From the NCBI GenBank assembly GCA_959347315.1, contig OY365817.1:188501-252500 (forward strand): a DNA stretch of 64,000 nt, given 5' to 3'. The DNA is from Bimastos eiseni (taxonomy: Eukaryota; Annelida; Clitellata; Crassiclitellata; Lumbricidae). The notes under the pieces are model-generated. The model had not been told where the DNA came from, ran no database searches, and saw nothing but the letters and a program-made list of their open reading frames with translations. Below are positions 1 to 15,000 of this stretch, in pieces (the stretch's first letter is position 1; every line of letters begins with the position of its first letter). A program made the translations under genes and the position numbers.

Positions 1-3000
1 TAGGTCCACACAGATGCTGGATGAAAATTATGGGGTTTAGAGCAAGTTCCATTTTCAAGAAAAACACTGGACTAACTTATTCAAAGCCTTGTGAAAGTAC
101 GCAATACAAAATCGATCAAAACTCTGAAACTAAATGAGCAAATGAAAATATTTTTGCAGAATTGGGATGGCAGTAGGTCCACAAAGATGCTGGATGAAAA
201 TTATGGGGTTTAGAGCAAGTCGCATTTTCAAGAAAAACACTGGACTAGCTTATTCAAAGACTTGTGAAAGTACGCAATACAAAATCGATCAAAACTCTGA
301 AACTAAATGAGCAAATGAAAATATTTATGCAAAATATTGATGGCAGTAGATCCACACGGATGCTGGATGAAAATTATGGGGTTTAGAGCAAGTCGCACTC
401 TCAAGGAAAACACTGGACTAACTTATTCAAAGCCTTGTGAAAGTACGCAATACAAAATCGATCAAAACTCCGAAACTAAATGAGCAAATGAAAATATTAA
501 TGCAAAATCTTGATGGCAGTAGATCCACACGGATGCTGGATGAAAATTATGGAGTTTAGAGCAAGTCGCATTCGCAAAGAAAACACTGGACTAACTTATT
601 CAAAGCCTTGTGAAAGTACGTAATACAAAATCGATCAAAACTCTGAAACTAAATGAGCAAATGAAAATATTTTTGCAGAATTGGGATGGCAGTAGGTCCA
701 CAAAGATGCTGGATGAAAATTATGGGGTTTAGAGCAAGTCGCATTTTCAAGAAAAACACTGGACTAGCTCATTCAAAGCCTTGTGAAAGTACGCAATACA
801 AAATCGATCAAAACTCTGAAACTAAATGAGCAAATGAAAATATTTTTGCAGAATTGGGATGGCAGTAGGTCCACAAAGATGCTGGATGAAAATTATGGGG
901 TTTAGAGCAAGTCGCATTTTCAAGAAAAACACTGGACTAGCTTATTCAAAGCCTTGTGAAAGTACGCAATACAAAATCGATCAAAACTCTGAAACTAAAT
1001 GAGCAAATGAAAATATTTTTGCAGATTTGTGATGGCAATAGATCCACACGGATGCTGGATGAAAATTATGGGGTTTAGAGCAAGTCGCATTCTCAAGGAA
1101 AACACTGGACTAACTTATTCAAAGCCTTGTGAAAGTACGTAATACAAAATCGATCAAAACTCTGAAACTAAATGAGCAAATGAAAATATTTATGCAAAAT
1201 ATTGATGGCAGTAGATCCACACGGATGCTGGATGAAAATTATGGGGTTTAGAGCAAGTCGCATTTTCAAGAAAAACACTGGACTAACTTATTCAAAGCCT
1301 TGTGAAAGCACGCAATACAAAATCGATCAAAACTCTGAAACTAAATGAGCAAATGAAAATATTTTTGCAGAATTGTGATGGCAGTAGGTCCACACAGATT
1401 CTGGATGAAATATATGGGGTTTAGAGCAAGTCGCATTTTCAAGAAAAACACTGGACTAACTTATTCAAAGCCTTGTGAAAGTTCGTAATACAAAATGGAT
1501 CAAAACTCTGAAACTAAATGAGCAAATGAAAATATTTTTGCAGATTTGTGATGGCAATAGATCCACACGGATGCTGGATGAAAATTATGGGGTTTAGAGC
1601 AAGTCGCATTCTCAAGGAAAACACTGGACTAACTTATTCAAAGCCTTGTGAAAGTACGCAATACAAAATCGATCAAAACTCTGAAACTAAATGAGCAAAT
1701 GAAAATATTTATGCAAAATATTGATGGCAGTAGGTCCACAAAGATGCTGGATGAAAATTATGGGGTTTAGAGCAAGTCGCATTCTCAAGGAAAACACTGG
1801 ACTAACTTATTCAAAGCCTTGTGAAAGTACGCAATACAAAATCGATCAAAACTCTAAAACTAAATGAGCAAATGAAACTATTTTTGCAGAATTGGGATGG
1901 CAGTAGGTCCACAAAGATGCTGGATGAAAATTATGGGGTTTAGAGCAAGTCGCATTTTGAAGAAAAACACTGGACTAGCTTATTCAAAGCCTTGTGAAAG
2001 TACGCAATACAAAATCGATCAAAACTCTGAAACTAAATGAGCAAATGAAAATATTTTTGCAGAATTGTGATGGCAGTAGGTCCACACAGATGCTGGATGA
2101 AAATTATGGGGTTTAGAGCAAGTCCCATTTTCAAGAAAAACACTGGACTAACTTATTCAAAGCCTTGTGAAAGTACGCAATACAAAATCGATCAAAACTC
2201 TGAAACTAAATGAGCAAATGAAACTATTTTTGCAGAATTGGGATGGCAGTAGGTCCACACGGATGCTGGATGAGAATTATGGGACTTAGAGCAAGTCGCA
2301 TTTTCAAGAAAAACACTGGACTAACTTATTCAAAGCCTTGTGAAAGTACGCAATACAAAATCGATCAAAACTCTGAAACGAAATGAGCAAATGAAAATAT
2401 TTTTGCAGAATTGTGATGGCAGTAGGTCCACACAGATTCTGGATGAAATATATGGGGTTTAGAGCAAGTCGCATTTTCAAGAAAAACACTGGACTAACTT
2501 ATTCAAAGCCTTGTGAAAGTACGTAATACAAAATCGATCAAAACTCTGAAACTAAATGAGCAAATGAAAATATTTATGCAAAATATTGATGGCAGTAGAT
2601 CCACACGGATGCTGGATGAAAATTATGGGGTTTAGAGCAAGTCGCATTCTCAAGGAAAACACTGGACTAACTTATTCAAAGCCTTGTGAAAGTACGCAAT
2701 ACAAAATCGATCAAAACTCTAAAACTAAATGAGCAAATGAAAATATTTTTTCAGAATTGGGATGGCAGTAGGTCCACAAAGATGCTGGATGAAAATTATG
2801 GGGTTTAGAGCAAGTCGCATTTTGAAGAAAAACACTGGACTAGCTTATTCAAAGCCTTGTGAAAGTACGCAATACAAAATCGATCAAAACTGAAACTAAA
2901 TGAGCAAATGAAAATATTTTTGCAGAATTGGGATGGCAGTAGGTCCACAAAGATGCTGGATGAAAATTATGGGGTTTAGAGCAAGTCGCATTTTCAAGAA

Positions 3001-6000
3001 AAACACTGGACTAGCTTATTCAAAGCCTTGTGAAAGTGCGCAATACAAAATCGATCAAAACTCTGAAACTAAATGAGCAAATGAAAATATTTTTGCAGAT
3101 TTGTGATGGCAGTAGGTACACACGGATGCTGGATGAAAATTATGGGGTTTAGAGCAAGTCGCATTCTCAAGGAAAACACTGGACTAACTTATTCAAAGCC
3201 TTGTGAAAGTACGTAATACAAAATCGATCAAAACTCTGAAACTAAATGAGCAAATGAAAATATTTTTGCAAAATATTGATGGCAGTAGATCCACAAAGAT
3301 GCTGGATGAAAATTATGGGGTTTAGAGCAAGTCGCATTTTCAAGAAAAACACTGGACTAGCTTATTCAAAGCCTTGTGAAAGTACGCAATACAAAATCGA
3401 TCAAAACTCTGAAACTAAATGAGCAAATGAAAATATTTTTGCAGAATTGGGATGGCAGTAGGTCCACAAAGATGCTGGATGAAAATTATGGGGTTTAGAG
3501 CAAGTCGCATTTTCAAGAAAAACACTGGACTAGCTTATTCAAAGCCTTGTGAAAGTACGCAATACAAAATCGATCAAAACTCTGAAACTAAATGAGCAAA
3601 TGAAAATATTTTTGCAGAATTGGGATGGCAGTAGGTCCACAAAGATGCTGGATGAAAATTATGGGGTTTAGAGCAAGTCGCATTTTCAAGAAAAACACTG
3701 GACTAGCTTATTCAAAGCCTTGTGAAAGTACGCAATACAAAATCGATCAAAACTCTGAAACTAAATGAGCAAATGAAAATATTTTTGCAGAATTGGGATG
3801 GCAGTAGGTCCACAAAGATGCTGGATGAAAATTATGGGGTTTAAAGCAAGTCGCATTTTCAAGAAAAACACTGGACTAGCTTATTCAAAGCCTTGTGAAA
3901 GTACGCAATACAAAATCGATCAAAACTCTGAAACTAAATGAGCAAATGAAAATATTTTTGCAGAATTGGGATGGCAGTAGGTCCACAAAGATGCTGGATG
4001 AAAATTATGGGGTTTAGAGCAAGTCGCATTTTCAAGAAAAACACTGGACTAGCTTATTCAAAGCCTTGTGAAAGTACGCAATACAAAATCGATCAAAACT
4101 CTGAAACTAAATGAGCAAATGAAAATATTTTTGCAGAATTGGGATGGCAGTAGGTCCACAAAGATGCTGGATGAAAATTATGGGGTTTAGAGCAAGTCGC
4201 ATTTTCAAGAAAAACACTGGACTAGCTTATTCAAAGCCTTGTGAAAGTACGCAATACAAAATCGATCAAAACTCTGAAACTAAATGAGCAAATGAAAATA
4301 TTTTTGCAGAATTGTGATGGCAGTAGGTCCACACAGATTCTGGATGAAATATATGGGGTTTAGAGCAAGTCGCATTTTCAAGAAAAACACTGGACTAACT
4401 TATTCAAAGCCTTGTGAAAGTACGTAATACAAAATCGATCAAAACTCTGAAACTAAATGAGCAAATGAAAATATTTATGCAAAATATTGATGGCAGTAGA
4501 TCCACACGGATGCTGGATGAAAATTATGGGGTTTAGAGCAAGTCGCATTCTCAAGGAAAACACTGGACTAACTTATTCAAAGCCTTGTGAAAGTACGCAA
4601 TACAAAATCGATCAAAACTCTGAAACTAAATGAGCAAATGAAAATATTTTTGCAGAATTGGGACGGCAGTAGGTCCACAAAGATGCTGGATGAAAATTAT
4701 GGGGTTTAGAGCAAGTCGCATTCTCAAGAAAAACACTGGACTAACTTATTCAAAGCCTTGTGAAAGTACGCAATACAAAATCGATCAAAACTCTGAAACT
4801 AAATGAGCAAATGAAACTATTTTTGCAGAATTGGGATGGCAGTAGGTCCACAAAGATGCTGGATGAAAATTATGGGGTTTAGAGCAAGTCGCATTTTCAA
4901 GAAAAACACTGGACTAGCTTATTCAAAGCCTTGTGAAAGTACGCAATACAAAATCGATCAAAACTCTGAAACTAAATGAGCAAATGAAAATATTTATGCA
5001 AAATATTGATGGCAGTAGATCCACACGGATGCTGGATGAAAATTATGGGGTTTAGAGCAAGTCGCATTCTCAAGGAAAACACTGGACTAACTTATTCAAA
5101 GCCTTGTGAAAGTACGTAATACAAAATCGATCAAAACTCTGAAACTAAATGAGCAAATGAAAATATTTTTGCAGAATTGGGATGGCAGTAGGTCCACAAA
5201 GATGCTGGATGAAAATTATGGGGTTTAGAGCAAGTCGCATTTTCAAGAAAAACACTGGACTAGCTTATTCAAAGCCTTGTGAAAGTACGCAATACAAAAT
5301 CGATCAAAACTCTGAAACTAAATGAGCAAATGAAAATATTTTTGCAGAATTGGGATGGCAGTAGGTCCACAAAGATGCTGGATGAAAATTATGGGGTTTA
5401 GAGCAAGTCGCATTTTCAAGAAAAACACTGGACTAGCTTATTCAAAGCCTTGTGAAAGTACGCAATACAAAATCGATCAAAACTCTGAAACTAAATGAGC
5501 AAATGAAAATATTTTTGCAGAATTGGGATGGCAGTAGGTCCACAAAGATGCTGGATGAAAATTATGGGGTTTAGAGCAAGTCGCATTTTCAAGAAAAACA
5601 CTGGACTAGCTTATTCAAAGCCTTGTGAAAGTACGCAATACAAAATCGATCAAAACTCTGAAACTAAATGAGCAAATGAAAATATTTTTGCAGAATTGTG
5701 ATGGCAGTAGGTCCACACAGATTCTGGATGAAATATATGGGGTTTAGAGCAAGTCGCATTTTCAAGAAAAACACTGGACTAACTTATTCAAAGCCTTGTG
5801 AAAGTACGTAATACAAAATCGATCAAAACTCTGAAACTAAATGAGCAAATGAAAATATTTATGCAAAATATTGATGGCAGTAGATCCACACGGATGCTGG
5901 ATGAAAATTATGGGGTTTAGAGCAAGTCCCATTTTCAAGAAAAACACTGGACTAACTTATTCAAAGCCTTGTGAAAGTACGCAATACAAAATCGATCAAA

Positions 6001-9000
6001 ACTCTGAAACTAAATGAGCAAATGAAAATATTTTTGCAGAATTGGGATGGCAGTAGGTCCACAAAGATGCTGGATGAAAATTATGGGGTTTAGAGCAAGT
6101 CGCATTTTCAAGAAAAACACTGGACTAGCTTATTCAAAGCCTTGTGAAAGTACGCAATACAAAATCGATCAAAACTCTGAAACTAAATGAGCAAATGAAA
6201 ATATTTATGCAAAATATTGATGGCAGTAGATCCACACGGATGCTGGATGAAAATTATGGGGTTTAGAGCAAGTCGCACTCTCAAGGAAAACACTGGACTA
6301 ACTTATTCAAAGCCTTGTGAAAGTACGTAATACAAAATCGATCAAAACTCTGAAACTAAATGAGCAAATGAAAATATTTATGCAAAATATTGATGGCAGT
6401 AGATCCACACGGATGCTGGATGAAAGTTATGGGGTTTAGAGCAAGTCGCATTTTCAAGGAAAACACTGGACTAACTTATTCAAAGCCTTGTGAAAGTACG
6501 CAATACAAAATCGATCAAAACTCTGAAACTAAATGAGCAAATGAAAATATTTTTGCAGAATTGGGATGGCAGTAGGTCCACAAAGATGCTGGATGAAAAT
6601 TATGGGGTTTAGAGCAAGTCGCATTTTCAAGAAAAACACTGGACTAGCTTATTCAAAGCCTTGTGAAAGTACGCAATACAAAATCGATAAAAACTCTGAA
6701 ACTAAATGAGCAAATGAAAATATTTATGCAAAATATTGATGGCAGTAGATCCACACGGATGCTGGATGAGAATTATGGGGTTTAGAGCAAGTCGCATTCT
6801 CAAGGAAAACACTGGACTAACTTATTCAAAGCCTTGTGAAAGTACGTAATACAAAATCAATCAAAACTCTAAAACTAAATGAGCAAATGAAAATATTGTT
6901 TCAGAATTGGGATGGCAGTAGGTCCACAAAGATGCTGGATGAAAATTATGGGGTTTAGAGCAAGTCGCATTTTCAAGAAAAACACTGGACTAGCTTATTC
7001 AAAGCCTTGTGAAAGTACGCAATACAAAATCGATCAAAGCTCTGAAACTAAATGAGCAAATGAAAATATTTATGCAAAATATTGATGGCAGTAGATCCAC
7101 ACGGATGCTGGATGAAAATTATGGGGTTTAGAGCAAGTCGCATTCTCAAGGAAAACACTGGACTAACTTATTCAAAGCCTTGTGAAAGTACGCAATACAA
7201 AATCGATCAAAACTCTGAAACTAAATGAGCAAATGAAACGATTTTTGCAGAATTGGGATGGCAGTAGGTCCACAAAGATGCTGGATGAAAATTATGGGGT
7301 TTAGAGCAAGTCGCATTTTCAAGAAAAACACTGGACTAGCTTATTCAAAGCCTTGTGAAAGTACGCAATACAAAATCGATCAAAACTCTGAAACTAAATG
7401 AGCAAATGAAAATATTTATGCAAAATATTGATGGCAGTAGATCCACACGGATGCTGGATGAAAATTATGGGGTTTAGAGCAAGTCGCATTCTCAAGGAAA
7501 ACACTGGACTAACTTATTCAAAGCCTTGTGAAAGTACGTAATACAAAATCGATCAAAACTCTGAAACTAAATGAGCAAATGAAAATATTTTTGCAGAATT
7601 GGGATGGCAGTAGGTCCACAAAGATGCTGGATGAAAATTATGGGGTTTAGAGCAAGTCGCATTTTCAAGAAAAACACTGGACTAGCTTATTCAAAGCCTT
7701 GTGAAAGTACGCAATACAAAATCGATCAAAACTCTGAAACTAAATGAGCAAATGAAAATATTTTTGCAGAATTGGGATGGCAGTAGGTCCACAAAGATGC
7801 TGGATGAAAATTATGGGGTTTAAAGCAAGTCGCATTTTCAAGAAAAACACTGGACTAGCTTATTCAAAGCCTTGTGAAAGTACGCAATACAAAATCGATC
7901 AAAACTCTGAAACTAAATGAGCAAATGAAAATATTTTTGCAGAATTGGGATGGCAGTAGGTCCACAAAGATGCTGGATGAAAATTATGGGGTTTAGAGCA
8001 AGTCGCATTTTCAAGAAAAACACTGGACTAGCTTATTCAAAGCCTTGTGAAAGTACGCAATACAAAATCGATCAAAACTCTGAAACTAAATGAGCAAATG
8101 AAAATATTTTTGCAGAATTGGGATGGCAGTAGGTCCACAAAGATGCTGGATGAAAATTATGGGGTTTAGAGCAAGTCGCATTTTCAAGAAAAACACTGGA
8201 CTAGCTTATTCAAAGCCTTGTGAAAGTACGCAATACAAAATCGATCAAAACTCTGAAACTAAATGAGCAAATGAAAATATTTATGCAAAATATTGATGGC
8301 AGTAGATCCACACGGATGCTGGATGAAAATTATGGGGTTTAGAGCAAGTCGCATTTTCAAGAAAAACACTGGACTAGCTTATTCAAAGCCTTGTGAAAGT
8401 ACGCAATACAAAATCGATCAAAGCTCTGAAACTAAATGAGCAAATGAAAATATTTATGCAAAATATTGATGGCAGTAGATCCACACGGATGCTGGATGAA
8501 AATTATGGGGTTTAGAGCAAGTCGCATTCTCAAGGAAAACACTGGACTAACTTATTCAAAGCCTTGTGAAAGTACGCAATACAAAATCGATCAAAACTCT
8601 GAAACTAAATGAGCAAATGAAACGATTTTTGCAGAATTGGGATGGCAGTAGGTCCACAAAGATGCTGGATGAAAATTATGGGGTTTAGAGCAAGTCGCAT
8701 TTTCAAGAAAAACACTGGACTAGCTTATTCAAAGCCTTGTGAAAGTACGCAATACAAAATCGATCAAAACTCTGAAACTAAATGAGCAAATGAAAATATT
8801 TTTGCAGAATTGGGATGGCAGTAGGTCCACAAAGATGCTGGATGAAAATTATGGGGTTTAAAGCAAGTCGCATTTTCAAGAAAAACACTGGACTAGCTTA
8901 TTCAAAGCCTTGTGAAAGTACGCAATACAAAATCGATCAAAACTCTGAAACTAAATGAGCAAATGAAAATATTTTTGCAGAATTGGGATGGCAGTAGGTC

Positions 9001-12000
9001 CACAAAGATGCTGGATGAAAATTATGGGGTTTAGAGCAAGTCGCATTTTCAAGAAAAACACTGGACTAGCTTATTCAAAGCCTTGTGAAAGTACGCAATA
9101 CAAAATCGATCAAAACTCTGAAACTAAATGAGCAAATGAAAATATTTTTGCAGAATTGGGATGGCAGTAGGTCCACAAAGATGCTGGATGAAAATTATGG
9201 GGTTTAGAGCAAGTCGCATTTTCAAGAAAAACACTGGACTAGCTTATTCAAAGCCTTGTGAAAGTACGCAATACAAAATCGATCAAAACTCTGAAACTAA
9301 ATGAGCAAATGAAAATATTTATGCAAAATATTGATGGCAGTAGATCCACACGGATGCTGGATGAAAATTATGGGGTTTAGAGCAAGTCGCATTTTCAAGA
9401 AAAACACTGGACTAGCTTATTCAAAGCCTTGTGAAAGTACGCAATACAAAATCGATCAAAGCTCTGAAACTAAATGAGCAAATGAAAATATTTATGCAAA
9501 ATATTGATGGCAGTAGATCCACACGGATGCTGGATGAAAATTATGGGGTTTAGAGCAAGTCGCATTCTCAAGGAAAACACTGGACTAACTTATTCAAAGC
9601 CTTGTGAAAGTACGCAATACAAAATCGATCAAAACTCTGAAACTAAATGAGCAAATGAAACGATTTTTACAGAATTGGGATGGCAGTAGGTCCACAAAGA
9701 TGCTGGATGAAAATTATGGGGTTTAGAGCAAGTCGCATTTTCAAGAAAAACACTGGACTAGCTTATTCAAAGCCTTGTGAAAGTACGCAATACAAAATCG
9801 ATCAAAACTCTGAAACTAAATGAGCAAATGAAAATATTTATGCAAAATATTGATGGCAGTAGATCCACACGGATGCTGGATGAAAATTATGGGGTTTAGA
9901 GCAAGTCGCATTCTCAAGGAAAACACTGGACTAACTTATTCAAAGCCTTGTGAAAGTACGTAATACAAAATCGATCAAAACTCTGAAACTAAATGAGCAA
10001 ATGAAAATATTTTTGCAGAATTGGGATGGCAGTAGGTCCACAAAGATGCTGGATGAAAATTATGGGGTTTAAAGCAAGTCGCATTTTCAAGAAAAACACT
10101 GGACTAGCTTATTCAAAGCCTTGTGAAAGTACGCAATACAAAATCGATCAAAACTCTGAAACTAAATGAGCAAATGAAAATATTTTTGCAGAATTGGGAT
10201 GGCAGTAGGTCCACAAAGATGCTGGATGAAAATTATGGGGTTTAGAGCAAGTCGCATTTTCAAGAAAAACACTGGACTAGCTTATTCAAAGCCTTGTGAA
10301 AGTACGCAATACAAAATCGATCAAAACTCTGAAACTAAATGAGCAAATGAAAATATTTTTGCAGAATTGGGATGGCAGTAGGTCCACAAAGATGCTGGAT
10401 GAAAATTATGGGGTTTAGAGCAAGTCGCATTTTCAAGAAAAACACTGGACTAGCTTATTCAAAGCCTTGTGAAAGTACGCAATACAAAATCGATAAAAAC
10501 TCTGAAACTAAATGAGCAAATGAAAATATTTATGCAAAATATTGATGGCAGTAGATCCACACGGATGCTGGATGAGAATTATGGGGTTTAGAGCAAGTCG
10601 CATTCTCAAGGAAAACACTGGACTAACTTATTCAAAGCCTTGTGAAAGTACGCAATACAAAATCAATCAAAACTCTAAAACTAAATGAGCAAATGAAAAT
10701 ATTTTTGCAGAATTGGGATGGCAGTAGGTCCACAAAGATGCTGGATGAAAATTATGGGGTTTAGAGCAAGTCGCATTTTCAAGAAAAACACTGGACTAGC
10801 TTATTCAAAGCCTTGTGAAAGTACGCAATACAAAATCGATCAAAACTCTGAAACTAAATGAGCAAATGAAAATATTTATGCAAAATATTGATGGCAGTAG
10901 ATCCACACGGATGCTGGATGAAAATTATGGGGTTTAGAGCAAGTCGCATTTTCAAGAAAAACACTGGACTAGCTTATTCAAAGCCTTGTGAAAGTACGCA
11001 ATACAAAATCGATCAAAGCTCTGAAACTAAATGAGCAAATGAAAATATTTATGCAAAATATTGATGGCAGTAGATCCACACGGATGCTGGATGAAAATTA
11101 TGGGGTTTAGAGCAAGTCGCATTCTCAAGGAAAACACTGGACTAACTTATTCAAAGCCTTGTGAAAGTACGCAATACAAAATCGATCAAAACTCTGAAAC
11201 TAAATGAGCAAATGAAACGATTTTTACAGAATTGGGATGGCAGTAGGTCCACAAAGATGCTGGATGAAAATTATGGGGTTTAGAGCAAGTCGCATTTTCA
11301 AGAAAAACACTGGACTAGCTTATTCAAAGCCTTGTGAAAGTACGCAATACAAAATCGATCAAAACTCTGAAACTAAATGAGCAAATGAAAATATTTATGC
11401 AAAATATTGATGGCAGTAGATCCACACGGATGCTGGATGAAAATTATGGGGTTTAGAGCAAGTCGCATTCTCAAGGAAAACACTGGACTAACTTATTCAA
11501 AGCCTTGTGAAAGTACGTAATACAAAATCGATCAAAACTCTGAAACTAAATGAGCAAATGAAAATATTTTTGCAGAATTGGGATGGCAGTAGGTCCACAA
11601 AGATGCTGGATGAAAATTATGGGGTTTAAAGCAAGTCGCATTTTCAAGAAAAACACTGGACTAGCTTATTCAAAGCCTTGTGAAAGTACGCAATACAAAA
11701 TCGATCAAAACTCTGAAACTAAATGAGCAAATGAAAATATTTTTGCAGAATTGGGATGGCAGTAGGTCCACAAAGATGCTGGATGAAAATTATGGGGTTT
11801 AGAGCAAGTCGCATTTTCAAGAAAAACACTGGACTAGCTTATTCAAAGCCTTGTGAAAGTACGCAATACAAAATCGATCAAAACTCTGAAACTAAATGAG
11901 CAAATGAAAATATTTTTGCAGAATTGGGATGGCAGTAGGTCCACAAAGATGCTGGATGAAAATTATGGGGTTTAGAGCAAGTCGCATTTTCAAGAAAAAC

Positions 12001-15000
12001 ACTGGACTAGCTTATTCAAAGCCTTGTGAAAGTACGCAATACAAAATCGATAAAAACTCTGAAACTAAATGAGCAAATGAAAATATTTATGCAAAATATT
12101 GATGGCAGTAGATCCACACGGATGCTGGATGAGAATTATGGGGTTTAGAGCAAGTCGCATTCTCAAGGAAAACACTGGACTAACTTATTCAAAGCCTTGT
12201 GAAAGTACGCAATACAAAATCAATCAAAACTCTAAAACTAAATGAGCAAATGAAAATATTTTTTCAGAATTGGGATGGCAGTAGGTCCACAAAGATGCTG
12301 GATGAAAATTATGGGGTTTAGAGCAAGTCGCATTTTCAAGAAAAACACTGGACTAGCTTATTCAAAGCCTTGTGAAAGTACGTAATACAAAATCGATCAA
12401 AACTCTGAAACTAAATGAGCAAATGAAAATATTTATGCAAAATATTGATGGCAGTAGATCCACACGGATGCTGGATGAAAATTATGGGGTTTAGAGCAAG
12501 TCCCATTTTCAAGAAAAACACTGGACTAACTTATTCAAAGCCTTGTGAAAGTACGCAATACAAAATCGATCAAAACTCTGAAACTAAATGAGCAAATGAA
12601 AATATTTTTGCAGAATTGTGATGGCAGTAGGTCCACACAGATTCTGGATGAAATATATGGGGTTTAGAGCAAGTCGCATTTTCAAGAAAAACACTGGACT
12701 AACTTATTCAAAGCCTTGTGAAAGTACGTAATACAAAATCGATCAAAACTCTGAAACTAAATGAGCAAATGAAAATATTTATGCAAAATATTGATGGCAG
12801 TAGATCCACACGGATGCTGGATGAAAGTTATGGGGTTTAGAGCAAGTCGCATTTTCAAGGAAAACACTGGACTAACTTATTCAAAGCCTTGTGAAAGTAC
12901 GCAATACAAAATCGATCAAAACTCTGAAACTAAATGAGCAAATGAAAATATTTTTGCAGAATTGGGATGGCAGTAGGTCCACAAAGATGCTGGATGAAAA
13001 TTATGGGGTTTAGAGCAAGTCGCATTTTCAAGAAAAACACTGGACTAGCTTATTCAAAGCCTTGTGAAAGTACGCAATACAAAATCGATAAAAACTCTGA
13101 AACTAAATGAGCAAATGAAAATATTTATGCAAAATATTGATGGCAGTAGATCCACACGGATGCTGGATGAGAATTATGGGGTTTAGAGCAAGTCGCATTC
13201 TCAAGGAAAACACTGGACTAACTTATTCAAAGCCTTGTGAAAGTACGCAATACAAAATCAATCAAAACTCTAAAACTAAATGAGCAAATGAAAATATTTT
13301 TTCAGAATTGGGATGGCAGTAGGTCCACAAAGATGCTGGATGAAAATTATGGGGTTTAGAGCAAGTCGCATTTTCAAGAAAAACACTGGACTAGCTTATT
13401 CAAAGCCTTGTGAAAGTACGCAATACAAAATCGATCAAAGCTCTGAAACTAAATGAGCAAATGAAAATATTTATGCAAAATATTGATGGCAGTAGATCCA
13501 CACGGATGCTGGATGAAAATTATGGGGTTTAGAGCAAGTCGCACTCTCAAGGAAAACACTGGACTAACTTATTCAAAGCCTTGTGAAAGTACGCAATACA
13601 AAATCGATCAAAACTCTGAAACTAAATGAGCAAATGAAAATATTTATGCAAAATCTTGATGGCAGTAGATCCACACGGATGCTGGATGAAAATTATGGGG
13701 TTTAGAGCAAGTCGCATTCGCAAAGAAAACACTGGACTAACTTATTCAAAGCCTTGTGAAAGTACGCAATACAAAATCGATCAAAACTCTGAAACTAAAT
13801 GAGCAAATGAAAATATTTATGCAAAATATTGATGGCAGTAGATCCACACGGATGCTGGATGAAAATTATGGGGTTTAGAGCAAGTCGCATTTTCAAGGAA
13901 AACACTGGACTAACTTATTCAAAGCCTTGTGAAAGTACGCAATACAAAATCGATCAAAACTCTGAAACTAAATGAGCAAATGAAAATATTTTTGCAGAAT
14001 TGGGATGGCAGTAGGTCCACAAAGATGCTGGATGAAAATTATGGGGTTTAGAGCAAGTCGCATTTTCAAGAAAAACACTGGACTAGCTTATTCAAAGCCT
14101 TGTGAAAGTACGCAATACAAAATCGATCAAAACTCTGAAACTAAATGAGCAAATGAAAATATTCATGCAAAATATTGATGGCAGTAGATCCACACGGATG
14201 CTGGATGAGAATTATGGGGTTTAGAGCAAGTCGCATTCTGAAGGAAAACACTGGACTAACTTATTCAAAGCCTTGTGAAAGTACGCAATACAAAATCAAT
14301 CAAAACTCTAAAACTAAATGAGCAAATGAAAATATTTTTTCAGAATTGGGATGGCAGTAGGTCCACAAAGATGCTGGATGAAAATTATGGGGTTTAGAGC
14401 AAGTCGCATTTTGAAGAAAAACACTGGACTAGCTTATTCAAAGCCTTGTGAAAGTACGCAATACAAAATCGATCAAAACTCTGAAACTAAATGAGCAAAT
14501 GAAAATATTTTTGCAGAATTGGGATGGCAGTAGGTCCACAAAGATGCTGGATGAAAATTATGGGGTTTAGAGCAAGTCGCATTTTGAAGAAAAACACTGG
14601 ACTAGCTTATTCAAAGCCTTGTGAAAGTACGCAATACAAAATCGATCAAAACTCTGAAACTAAATGAGCAAATGAAAATATTTATGCAAAATATTGATGG
14701 CAGTAGATCCACACGGATGCTGGATGAAAATTATGGGGTTTAGAGCAAGTCGCATTTTCAAGGAAAACACTGGACTAACTTATTCAAAGCCTTGTGAAAG
14801 TACGCAATACAAAATCGATCAAAACTCTGAAACTAAATGAGCAAATGAAAATATTTTTGCAGAATTGGGATGGCAGTAGGTCCACAAAGATGCTGGATGA
14901 AAATTATGGGGTTTAGAGCAAGTCGCATTTTCAAGAAAAACACTGGACTAGCTTATTCAAAGCCTTGTGAAAGTACGCAATACAAAATCGATCAAAACTC